Source: Stagnimonas sp965279705
Lineage (GTDB): Bacteria; Pseudomonadota; Gammaproteobacteria; Nevskiales; Nevskiaceae
Assembly (NCBI GenBank): GCA_965279705.1
Contig: OZ257257.1
Location: 3,224,001 to 3,288,000, forward strand
Direction: 5' to 3'
Length of the DNA stretch: 64,000 bases
In this document: piece by piece, positions 25,481 through 33,264 of the stretch
How positions within the stretch are numbered: the first letter of the stretch is position 1
Layout: each line of letters begins with the position of its first letter
Notes under the pieces: generated by a model
Databases searched by the model: none
What the model was told of the DNA's origin: nothing
The model's input: the letters and a program-made list of their open reading frames with translations, nothing else
Translations under genes and position numbers: made by a program

Positions 25481-26761
25481 ATGAAAACCATCGCCCTGCG
25501 CCGCACCGCCTTCTGTCTCGCCCTCGCCGCTTTCGCAGCCCCCGCGCTGGCCGACACCGCCAGCGAACGTGCGCTGATCGAGCGCGTCGATCGCCTCGCC
25601 CGCGAGCTGGAGGCCGTGAAGGCCGAACTGGCCGCGATGAAGGCAGCAGACACGGCCGCCGCGCCCGTTACCGCGCCGGTGGCGACGAGTGCTACGAGTG
25701 CTACGAGTGCAGAGCCCGACACCGTGCTGACCAGCTACGGCGAGATCAATCTCAACGTGCCCACCGAACAGTCTTCCGGCACGCAGTTCGACATCCCGCG
25801 CTTCGTGCTGGGCTTCCAGCACCGCTTCAATGCCAAGACCAAGCTGGTGACGGAGCTCGAAGTCGAACACGCGGTGACCTCGGCGGACGATGCGGGCGAA
25901 GTCGCCGTCGAGCAGGCCTACGTCGAGCGCGAGATCAACCCGAACGTGTCGCTGCGCGGCGGCCTCATGCTGATGCCGATCGGCTTCCTCAACGAGACCC
26001 ACGAGCCGACCAGCTACTACGGCGTGGAGCGTAATTTCGTCGAGACCGCGATCATCCCCAGCACCCTCCGCGAAGGCGGCGTGCAGGGCGTGTTCACCTT
26101 CGGCAACGGCTACACCCTGCAGACCGGCATCGTCACCGGGCCTGACCTCACGAAATGGGATGCGACCTCGACCGAAGGTGCGGAATCACCGCTTGCCTCG
26201 GTGCACCAGGAAGGCCAGCTCGCCAAGGCGCGCGACCCCTCGTTCTTCGGCGCGCTCAACTGGCGCGGCGTGCCCGGCTTGCAGCTGGGCGCATCGGCCA
26301 TCGGCGGCAACGCCTCGCACGGCACCGCAGGTTTCCCCACGGCCAGCTATCTGCTGTGGGACGTGCACGCGCGCTACAGCCCCGGCGCCTGGAAGCTCTC
26401 GGCGCTCTACGCCCAGGGCAGCTTCAGCGACACCGCCGCGCTCAACGCGCCGCTGGTGGGCCAGGCGACGCTCTTCCCCAAGCGCTTCGACGGCGCGCTG
26501 GTCGAGGCGGGCTACCGCCTCTGGCAGCAGGGTGATCTGCACCTCGAACCCTTCGCGCGCTGGGAGCAGTTCAACACCGGCCGTAGCTATGCCGATCTCG
26601 GCGCCGGCCTCACGCCCGCCAAGCGCGATACCGAGCGCGTCACCACGCTCGGCAGCTCGCTGTTCATCGGCGAGGGCGTGGTGCTGAAGGCCGACTACCA
26701 GTTCTTCCAGCAGGCCGACGACGCCAACCGCTTCAACCTCGGTCTCGGCTGGTCGTTCTGA
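25481..26761 (+). CDS. Outer-membrane beta-barrel (porin-like) protein
   Basis: Encodes 426 residues. A Sec signal peptide ends at ALADTA, followed by a short trimerising coiled coil (RALIERVDRLARELEAVKAE), as in OprO/OprP- and carbohydrate-type porins. A Thr/Ala/Ser linker comes next, and then about 330 residues of alternating hydrophobic and polar strands ending in the C-terminal aromatic LGWSF, the BAM recognition pattern. The N-terminal barrel contains LTSYGEINLNV and FVLGFQHRFNAKTKLVTELE. No substrate can be inferred. It sits between the di-heme peroxidase and the FMN-binding gene, whose ATG directly abuts its stop. This suggests it acts as the outer-membrane part of the same system. Confidence 0.82.
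   Translation: MKTIALRRTAFCLALAAFAAPALADTASERALIERVDRLARELEAVKAELAAMKAADTAAAPVTAPVATSATSATSAEPDTVLTSYGEINLNVPTEQSSGTQFDIPRFVLGFQHRFNAKTKLVTELEVEHAVTSADDAGEVAVEQAYVEREINPNVSLRGGLMLMPIGFLNETHEPTSYYGVERNFVETAIIPSTLREGGVQGVFTFGNGYTLQTGIVTGPDLTKWDATSTEGAESPLASVHQEGQLAKARDPSFFGALNWRGVPGLQLGASAIGGNASHGTAGFPTASYLLWDVHARYSPGAWKLSALYAQGSFSDTAALNAPLVGQATLFPKRFDGALVEAGYRLWQQGDLHLEPFARWEQFNTGRSYADLGAGLTPAKRDTERVTTLGSSLFIGEGVVLKADYQFFQQADDANRFNLGLGWSF
25685..25711 (+). repeat. Three-copy 9-bp in-frame tandem repeat
   Basis: CGAGTGCTA is repeated almost three times in the linker of the barrel protein, coding Ser-Ala-Thr units. The 9-bp period keeps the frame, so slippage would only lengthen or shorten the linker. 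Confidence 0.8.
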
Positions 26762-27304
26762 ATGGAACTGCGCGCGCTCATCGGCTTGGCAGCGCTGCTG
26801 CCGGCGAGTGCGTTCGCCACCGAGTACCTTACGGTCGCGCAAGTGCAGACGCTCACCTTCCCCGAGGCCGATGCCTTCGAGCCGCGCCAGACGCTGCTCG
26901 ACCCCGTCGCCCTGCTGCGCTTGCAGCCGCCCGCCGTGAGCCAGCTGGCACGCGGCACGCTGGGCTACAGCATTGCGAGCAAGGCGGGCGTGGTACTGGG
27001 CGCGGTCGCGGTGGACGAGGTGATCGGCAAATACGAGCGCATTCGCTTCGCGGTCGCCCTGGATGCCGAAGGCCTGGTGAAGCAGATCGAAATCCTCAGC
27101 TACAGCGAGAGCCACGGGCAGGAAGTGCGCCTGCCCGCCTGGCGTAAACAATTCGCAGGCAAACCCGCCACCGCCGCACTGCAAGTGGGCCGCGACATCG
27201 CCAATATCAGCGGTGCCACCCTGAGCTGCACGCACGTCACCGACGGCGTGCGGCGACTGGTCACCGCGCTGGCCGCACTGCGGGCCGCAGGCAAGCTGGT
27301 GTGA
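26762..27304 (+). CDS. Periplasmic FMN-binding domain protein (covalent flavin carrier)
   Basis: Encodes 180 residues. A signal peptide (cleavage after SAFA) precedes an FMN_bind domain. SGATLS at residues 150-155 is the flavinylation motif, in which Thr153 should receive FMN through a phosphoester bond. This modification is made by ApbE, and the apbE gene follows with a GTGA overlap. The family shuttles electrons in the periplasm (RnfG, NqrC, ferric or fumarate reductase modules). It is a short, single-domain form without a membrane helix other than the signal. Its position after the barrel and di-heme protein suggests it passes electrons to or from the heme protein. Confidence 0.88.
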   Translation: MELRALIGLAALLPASAFATEYLTVAQVQTLTFPEADAFEPRQTLLDPVALLRLQPPAVSQLARGTLGYSIASKAGVVLGAVAVDEVIGKYERIRFAVALDAEGLVKQIEILSYSESHGQEVRLPAWRKQFAGKPATAALQVGRDIANISGATLSCTHVTDGVRRLVTALAALRAAGKLV

Positions 27305-28035
27305 GCGGTGCCGTGGGCGCTCGTCGAGCCCAGCCCTGGCTCGGCACGCTGGTGGAGGTCTGCATCGCAGAGGCGCTCATCGTGCAACAAGCCGCTGCGT
27401 TTGATGCCGCCTTCGATGCAATAGCTGCGATCCATAACGCCATGTCGCCACAACGGCCCGAGAGTGATCTCGCCCGCTTCAATGTCGCCGCCGTCGGCAC
27501 GTGGCGGCGCTGCGAGCACAGCACGCTGGCGGTGCTACGGGCGGCACGCGCGCTGGGCGAGACGAGCGATGGCGCCTTCGACATCACGCTCGGCACGGGC
27601 GGGCTCGATGCCTGGGCGCTGCACGACGAGCAGCTGCACAAGCTCAAGCCCGGCACGCGGCTCGATGCCAGCGGCATTGCCAAGGGCTATGCGGTGGATG
27701 GCGCCATCGCCACCTTGCAAGCCGCCGGCGTGCTTTCAGGCTGGGTGAATGCGGGTGGTGATCTGCGCGTGTTCGGCACGCTGGACCTCCCCATCCACAT
27801 CCGCAGCCCGGACGACCCTGCGCGCACCTTGCCGCTCACGAGCTTGAGCGACGGCGCACTCGCCACCAGCGTGCTGCCGTTGCCCGATGGCGGCCGCACC
27901 CACGTCACGGTGGCCGCGCCCGAATGCCTGTGGGCCGATGCGCTCACCAAGGTCGTCGCCTACTCCACGCCTGCACACAGCGCGGCCCTGCTCGCGCGTT
28001 ACCATGCGCGAGCCTGGCGACACGCCGCTTTCTGA
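27301..28035 (+). CDS. apbE: FAD:protein FMN transferase ApbE
   Basis: Encodes 244 residues. It uses FAD and Mg2+ to attach FMN to a Thr of target proteins in the periplasm. Family motifs are MSPQRPESDLARFN, the LDASGIAKGYAVD block, NAGGDLRVFG and the C-terminal WADALTKVV. It is shorter than E. coli ApbE (about 350) and I see no signal peptide or lipobox at the GTG start (MSGAVGARRAQPWLG). Export is therefore unclear, and a start further upstream would run into the FMN-binding gene. The start overlaps the previous stop by four bases; the upstream FMN-binding protein is its obvious substrate. Confidence 0.88.
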   Translation: MSGAVGARRAQPWLGTLVEVCIAEALIVQQAAAFDAAFDAIAAIHNAMSPQRPESDLARFNVAAVGTWRRCEHSTLAVLRAARALGETSDGAFDITLGTGGLDAWALHDEQLHKLKPGTRLDASGIAKGYAVDGAIATLQAAGVLSGWVNAGGDLRVFGTLDLPIHIRSPDDPARTLPLTSLSDGALATSVLPLPDGGRTHVTVAAPECLWADALTKVVAYSTPAHSAALLARYHARAWRHAAF

Positions 28036-28051
28036 AACGCCCTTTCCACCG

Positions 28052-28498
28052 ATGCACCCGCATCCCAACCGACTCCCCCGCTGGCTGCGCGCCGTGCTGC
28101 TCGCCAGTGGCGCGCTGCTGCTGCTCACCGGCCTGCTGTGGCTGGCACTGCACTGGCGCCATGGCTTCAGCAGCGACGATCTGGCGCTGCCGCACGCCTG
28201 GGAACATCCGCTGATGCAGCTGCACGGTTTCGTGCTCATGCCCTTTCTGTTCGCGCTCGGCGCACTCAGCCCCGTGCATGTACCGCGCGGCTGGCGCGAG
28301 AAGCGCAACCTGAAGAGCGGCCTCGCGCTCATCGCCAGCACCGCGCTGCTGGCTGGCAGCGGCTACGCGCTCTACTACTGGGTGGATGACTTCGCGCGCG
28401 ACTGGCTCGGCTGGCTGCATTCGGGAGTGGGTGTACTGCTCGCCGGGGTTTTTGCCGCGCACTGGCGCGGGCGATACTCCGCGCCCCCGTCCCGCTGA
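28052..28498 (+). CDS. Four-helix inner-membrane protein, possible b-type cytochrome
   Basis: Encodes 148 residues with four predicted helices: about 13-35, 54-76, 89-110 and 121-138. His58 at the start of helix 2 (MQLHGFVLM) and His123 at the start of helix 4 (WLHSGVGVL) lie in the same depth of the membrane. This is a usual arrangement for heme b ligation, and further His lie at 34, 48, 52 and 137. I do not recognise the family with confidence. The ATG at 28052 follows the apbE stop by 16 bases. An upstream frame exists but overlaps apbE. If it binds heme it could feed quinol electrons to the FMN-binding protein. Confidence 0.7.
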   Translation: MHPHPNRLPRWLRAVLLASGALLLLTGLLWLALHWRHGFSSDDLALPHAWEHPLMQLHGFVLMPFLFALGALSPVHVPRGWREKRNLKSGLALIASTALLAGSGYALYYWVDDFARDWLGWLHSGVGVLLAGVFAAHWRGRYSAPPSR

Positions 28499-28507
28499 AC
28501 CGTCGCC

Positions 28508-29446
28508 ATGTCCGTCTTCACCAAAGTCAGTCACCCCGAACTTCTCGCATTTCTCAAGCGCTATCCAGTCGGCGAGCTGATTGGTCACCAGGGCATTGGC
28601 GAAGGTGTGGAAAACACCAATTATTTCGTCGACACCACCGACGGCCGCTGGGTGCTGACACTGTTCGAGCGGCTCAACCACGACGACTTGCCGTTTTTTC
28701 TGGGCCTGATGACGCACCTCGCCTCGCGCGGCTACCCGAGTGCGATGCCATTGCAGACCATTGACGGCGCCAACCTCACCACGCTCAACGCCAAGCCGGC
28801 GGCACTAGTGCGCCGGCTCACCGGCCAGAGCGTGCTGTTCCCCACCGTGACGCAATGCCAGGCGGTGGGTCGCGCGCTGGGCGAGCTGCATGTGGCAGGG
28901 CTCTCGTTCGACGGCCGCGCCGTCAACGCGCGCGGTGCGGATTGGCGACGCGAGACCGCACTCGCCCTACTCGAAAAAACCGATGCCGATCAGCGCGCGT
29001 TGATCGAATCCGAACTGGCTGCGCAGGCAGCGCTGGATTGGAGCGCGCTGCCGCAAGGCGTGATTCACGCCGACCTGTTCCGCGACAACGTGCTGTTCGT
29101 GGATGAGCGTCTGACCGGCGTCATCGACTTCTATTACGCCTGCACCGACGCCCTGGTCTACGACCTCGCCATCACGCTCAACGACTGGTGCGTGGACCCG
29201 GACGGCCAACCCAATCCGGCACGCTGGCAGACCCTGAGCCTCGCCTATCGCAGCGCCCGCGAACTCACCCCCGCCGAACGCACCGCCTGGCCGCTGGTGC
29301 TGCGCGCCGCTGCCTTGCGGTTTTATCTGTCGCGTCTCTACGACTGGACCTTCCCGCGCGAGGGTGATGTGGTGCATGTGAAAGATCCGGCGCAATACCG
29401 GCGCATCCTCGAATGGCATCGCGCCCAAGCCCCGTTGCCGCTGTAA
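28508..29446 (+). CDS. thrB: Homoserine kinase, type II (aminoglycoside-phosphotransferase-like)
   Basis: Encodes 312 residues. It phosphorylates homoserine in threonine synthesis but belongs to the APH/protein-kinase fold rather than the GHMP fold. Motifs are GEGVENTNYFVDT at the nucleotide loop, the catalytic HADLFRDNVLF (HxDxxxxN) and VIDFYYACTD (Mg-binding Asp). Length and the N-terminal MSVFTKVS match the Pseudomonas/Xanthomonas-type ThrB2. It follows the membrane-protein gene by ten bases, so it may be read from the upstream promoter, although functionally it is unrelated. Confidence 0.93.
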   Translation: MSVFTKVSHPELLAFLKRYPVGELIGHQGIGEGVENTNYFVDTTDGRWVLTLFERLNHDDLPFFLGLMTHLASRGYPSAMPLQTIDGANLTTLNAKPAALVRRLTGQSVLFPTVTQCQAVGRALGELHVAGLSFDGRAVNARGADWRRETALALLEKTDADQRALIESELAAQAALDWSALPQGVIHADLFRDNVLFVDERLTGVIDFYYACTDALVYDLAITLNDWCVDPDGQPNPARWQTLSLAYRSARELTPAERTAWPLVLRAAALRFYLSRLYDWTFPREGDVVHVKDPAQYRRILEWHRAQAPLPL

Positions 29447-29477
29447 GCTCGCACCACAATAAAAGGAGAACGCCGCA

Positions 29478-30788
29478 ATGCTCGGCCTGACGCGCTATCA
29501 ATGGCTTGTGCTGTTTGCCGCCTGGCTCGGCTGGGGCTTCGATATTTTCGATGGCCTCTTGTTCAACTACGTCGCACCCAACGCAGTGCCGACGCTGCTG
29601 GGGCTGGACATCGGCTCGCCCGAAGCAAAGAAGGCGACGCTGTACTGGACAGGTGTGCTCACCTCCATCCTGCTCATCGGCTGGGCAGCCGGCGGCGTGC
29701 TGTTCGGCTGGGTCAGCGACCGCATCGGCCGCACCAAAACACTCATGCTGACCATGCTGCTGTATTCGCTCGGCACTGCTGCCTGTGCGTTTGCGCAGAA
29801 CATGGAGATGCTGATTTTCTTCCGCATCATTGCCTCGCTAGGCATCGGCGGCGAGTGGGCCGCAGGGGCGGCGATGGTGGCGGAGGTGGTGCCAGAAAAT
29901 AAGCGGGTGGAAGCCGGCGCGCTGCTCTACACCTCGGCACCGATGGGCCTGTTCCTCGCCACCTTCGTCAACGCCGAAGTCGCCGGCAACTGGTTTGCGC
30001 ATACCCCGGAAACCAGCTGGCGCTATGTATTTCTGTTCGGTCTGATCCCCGCCGCCGCCGCCTTTGCCGTGCGGCTGTTCGTGAAAGAACCCGAGCGCTG
30101 GCAGCGCGTCGCGGCCACCAGCAAGCCACCCAAACTCAGCGAGCTGTTCACGCCGCAGATCGTGGCCTTTACCCGCTCCGGCTTCCTGATGGCCGTGGTC
30201 GCACTGCTCACCTGGTGGAGCTGCAATGCCTTCATCCCCGTGGTGTCTTCAGGCCTGGCGCGGGCCAATGCCGAAGCCCTGGGCTTGAGCACCGCCGACA
30301 CGCTGAAAATGGTCGAGAGCTGGAAAACCTGGGCGACCACCTACTTCAATCTGGGCGGCCTGATCGGCACGCTGCTGACCATCCCCGCCAGCAAGCTGCT
30401 GGGCCGCAAGAAGATGTTCGCGATCTACTTCGTCATCTCCTCGCTCGCCGTATTCGGCACCTTCGGCCTCGACTTGGCACCGGAGACACGGCTGTATGGC
30501 TACTTCGTCATCGGGCTTTCGGTGTTCGGCGTGTTCGGCAGCTTCACCTACTATCTGCCCGAGTTGTTCCCGACGCGGCTGCGCGGCACCGGCGCCGGCT
30601 TTTGCTACAACATCGGCCGCATCATCGCGGCGGGCGGGCCGTTTCTGGTCGGCTCGATTGCCAGCCAGGGGGCCAATGCCGCCACCAGTGCTCTGGGCGT
30701 GCTGTTCTACGTCGGCTTCATCCCGCTCATCGGCATCCTGTTGATGCCCTGGGTCGTAGAAACCAAAGGCCGCGTGCTGGCGGACTGA
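29478..30788 (+). CDS. MFS transporter, metabolite:H+ symporter type
   Basis: Encodes 436 residues with 12 predicted helices. The loop 2-3 motif is GWVSDRIGRTK, and ASLGIGGEWAAGAAMVAEVVP after helix 4 is typical of sialate/aromatic-acid/benzoate symporters, as is the late PELFPTRLRGTGAGFCYN block. LGWGFDIFDGLLFN in helix 1 carries the acidic residue used for proton coupling. The substrate is probably an organic acid but is not decided by the sequence. AAAGGAG precedes the ATG. It is followed within 21 bases by a lipoprotein gene. Confidence 0.9.
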   Translation: MLGLTRYQWLVLFAAWLGWGFDIFDGLLFNYVAPNAVPTLLGLDIGSPEAKKATLYWTGVLTSILLIGWAAGGVLFGWVSDRIGRTKTLMLTMLLYSLGTAACAFAQNMEMLIFFRIIASLGIGGEWAAGAAMVAEVVPENKRVEAGALLYTSAPMGLFLATFVNAEVAGNWFAHTPETSWRYVFLFGLIPAAAAFAVRLFVKEPERWQRVAATSKPPKLSELFTPQIVAFTRSGFLMAVVALLTWWSCNAFIPVVSSGLARANAEALGLSTADTLKMVESWKTWATTYFNLGGLIGTLLTIPASKLLGRKKMFAIYFVISSLAVFGTFGLDLAPETRLYGYFVIGLSVFGVFGSFTYYLPELFPTRLRGTGAGFCYNIGRIIAAGGPFLVGSIASQGANAATSALGVLFYVGFIPLIGILLMPWVVETKGRVLAD

Positions 30789-30808
30789 ACTGCAAGGACA
30801 TTTCCATC

Positions 30809-31579
30809 ATGCGTCTCTCCACACTCTCGCTCGCCCTGCCTTTGCTGATGCTGACTGCTTCCTGCAGCCGTCCGACGCCCACTGAGCCAACGCCGGCGCC
30901 AGTAGCAGCAGCTCCAACAGCTGCACTGCTGCCCGCCGTCAGCGACTATCTCGGCGCACTCTCTGCGGTCGAAAAATCCACTCAGCCAGTGTCGCTCGAA
31001 GCGCTGTTCGACAAGGCCGAAGCTGCCCAGAACGCCCTGATGGAAGTGACCGGCGATCAGGCCGTGCTGGAGCGCTACACCGATGCTGAGTTCGTAGCAC
31101 TGCAAGCCCAGGTGCGTGGGCTGAAACTGCATCGCGAGATGGACATCTACGCCCAGCCCGAACCCGCGTTTTTTCTGGCATTGGCCAAGGCGCACGGGCA
31201 GCCCGGCGACATTGCATTCTTCGAGCGCTACGCCGCGTCTTGGGGCCCGGACCTGGTGCCCACTTATCTCAAGCTGCGGCCGCAACCCACGCCCTGCGTG
31301 CGCTTTGGCGAGGGTTTGATGGCGCCGCTGTATGCCGGGTGGAAGGACTTCGCCGCACAGCATCCGGGCGCCTATGCCGCACACGCCACGCAGGGCAGCG
31401 CAGACATCGAGGAGGCGCTGGCGCTCGGCACCTGCGCCTGCGATGGGCTTGAAAGCGTGCGCAGCGAACAGGCTGCGTTTCTCAAGCGCTTCCCCGACGC
31501 GGCCAAGGCGGGCGAGATCAAGGCGCGGCGCGAGCAGCTGGTGACCGACCCCGACGTGCTGCCGGTGAATTGCCGCTGA
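30809..31579 (+). CDS. Hypothetical lipoprotein
   Basis: Encodes 256 residues. The signal peptide ends with lipobox LTASC. A Pro/Thr/Ala linker follows, and then about 210 residues of mainly helical sequence with no family I recognise. Three Cys in the mature part (PTPCVRFG, GTCACDG) and a terminal NCR may form disulfides. AAGGA precedes the ATG. It lies 20 bases after the MFS gene and is likely cotranscribed. Confidence 0.82.
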   Translation: MRLSTLSLALPLLMLTASCSRPTPTEPTPAPVAAAPTAALLPAVSDYLGALSAVEKSTQPVSLEALFDKAEAAQNALMEVTGDQAVLERYTDAEFVALQAQVRGLKLHREMDIYAQPEPAFFLALAKAHGQPGDIAFFERYAASWGPDLVPTYLKLRPQPTPCVRFGEGLMAPLYAGWKDFAAQHPGAYAAHATQGSADIEEALALGTCACDGLESVRSEQAAFLKRFPDAAKAGEIKARREQLVTDPDVLPVNCR

Positions 31580-31603
31580 GTTCCAGCAGCAATTCATGGC
31601 GCG

Positions 31604-33163
31604 TCATTCGGTCGCGGCGCGCGCTTTCAAACCCTGCAAATCCAGCGGCTGGCCGTTGAGCACCACGTTGCCGTTGCGGTATTCGAGGCTACTGCTGACG
31701 CCGTCCTTGCCGCGCACGATCCAGTTCTTGGCCAGCGCCTGCTCGATCTGCTGCGCCACCAGCGCCTGGGCCAGACGTTCTGCCTCGGCGTGCTGCTCCG
31801 GCGTCGTCGCGACCGGGTTCTCGGCGTCTTGCGCAAAGGCCATCTCGCGCGTCATCTGCGCCGTGACGCTTTTCACCGCGAGCGTCTGAATCAGCTTGTC
31901 TGGCAGCGCCACCGTGAGGTTTGCGGTGGCGAGCGCGAGCAGGGCCATTGGGTCTTGCAGCGCGGCCGGCACGGTGGCGGGCAGACTCAGCTTGCCGGTG
32001 ATGTTGGCCTGCTCACCCTGATAGCCGATGCTAATGCGATCAATACGAAACTCCGGGCCTGACTTGAGCAGTGCAGGTAATTGAGCCTTGAGGCTATCGA
32101 GGAACGCTGCTGTTTTTTCGGGCGCGGGGCAATTACCCAGGTCGTTACTCACCAGGGTCTGCATGAACTGGCTGTACGCCGCGACATCGAGCCTGGCGAA
32201 GGTGAAGTCGTAGTGCATCGGCCCCACGGTCTCATCGCCGACCTTGACGCTGGCGAGTGCAATTTGCGTGGTGGATTCCATCAGCCCGCCGTCGAGCGTG
32301 CCGCTGCCCTTGCCCTCAAGGCCTTGCGCATCGAACACCGACTTGCCGCCCTGCTCCACGCTGAGACTCGCAATGTTCAGTGCATCGGTGCCGGTGTAGA
32401 CAAAAAACTGCCCCGGCAGCGGATATTGATGATCGGCTTTCAGGCTGAGCTGCTTCAGGCTCAGCGTCACCGGTTCGCCTTTGGGCGACAGCATCGTTGC
32501 CGTGAGTGCGGGCAATTCACCGTCGTAGTCGATCTGGCTGAAATCGGACCGGGTGTTGGCGGTGAAGCGCAGCGAGGGCCACGACACCGTGATGCCGCCC
32601 TTGCCGTGCGGGCTGGCGTAGATAACCTTGCCCGCATCGCCCGACCATTGCACGCGGCTGTTGCCGGTGAAGCCGTAGCGCGCCGTCAGCACCGGCATTT
32701 CGCCTTCGGTGCTGATGCCTAAATGCGCACTGAGCGGTTGGCCGTTGACCAGCACCTCGTACTGCACGCGGGCCGCAGCCGGCAGGCCAAAGCCGGGAAA
32801 GGGACCGTGGGTAATGGTTTGCTTGAGCGTGACTCGCAGCGGCGACGCCGCAGGCGCACCCATGCCTGGCGGCGGCGGGGTGGGCGCTGCGCGCGGGGAG
32901 GAGGCGTCGGCTTGCGGAACCGGCTCCGGCGTTACCGGACACTGCGCGGCATCGAACAACGCAGTCACATCCACCGTCGTTAATCGGGTCGAGCCGAAGA
33001 CGCCGCGCGTGTGCTTGTCTTCAGTGATCTTCAGGCTCGGCACCATCGCGCGCAGCTTGGCCAGCTCGGTGTCGATCTGCTGCTCGGCAACGCGTCCCGT
33101 GGTCCAGGCGGCGCCCACATAAGCCAGGCCTGCCACTGCGATGGCGATCAGTGTCTTTTTCAT
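31604..33163 (-). CDS. DUF945 (YdgA-like) family protein
   Basis: Encodes 519 residues. An N-terminal membrane anchor or signal (KKTLIAIAVAGLAYVGAAW) is followed by the DUF945 start TGRVAEQQID. The body consists of beta-rich repeats; ITHGPFPGFG and the MHYDFTFARLDVAAY block are characteristic of the YdgA family. It is periplasmic, and its function is unresolved. An unusual insertion of about 35 residues rich in Pro, Ala and Ser sits near residues 78-110. The ATG at 33163 starts directly at the anchor; the longer frame has no support. It is convergent with the lipoprotein gene. Confidence 0.85.
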   Translation of the reverse strand: MKKTLIAIAVAGLAYVGAAWTTGRVAEQQIDTELAKLRAMVPSLKITEDKHTRGVFGSTRLTTVDVTALFDAAQCPVTPEPVPQADASSPRAAPTPPPPGMGAPAASPLRVTLKQTITHGPFPGFGLPAAARVQYEVLVNGQPLSAHLGISTEGEMPVLTARYGFTGNSRVQWSGDAGKVIYASPHGKGGITVSWPSLRFTANTRSDFSQIDYDGELPALTATMLSPKGEPVTLSLKQLSLKADHQYPLPGQFFVYTGTDALNIASLSVEQGGKSVFDAQGLEGKGSGTLDGGLMESTTQIALASVKVGDETVGPMHYDFTFARLDVAAYSQFMQTLVSNDLGNCPAPEKTAAFLDSLKAQLPALLKSGPEFRIDRISIGYQGEQANITGKLSLPATVPAALQDPMALLALATANLTVALPDKLIQTLAVKSVTAQMTREMAFAQDAENPVATTPEQHAEAERLAQALVAQQIEQALAKNWIVRGKDGVSSSLEYRNGNVVLNGQPLDLQGLKARAATE

Positions 33164-33264
33164 CTGCGATTCTTTGCGTCCTTGCGAGAAGTGCCCTTGT
33201 AGCAACATGCACCTTCAGGCTGCCCGCAAAGAGTTGTCAAGGCATGACAACACGGTCACAGCGA

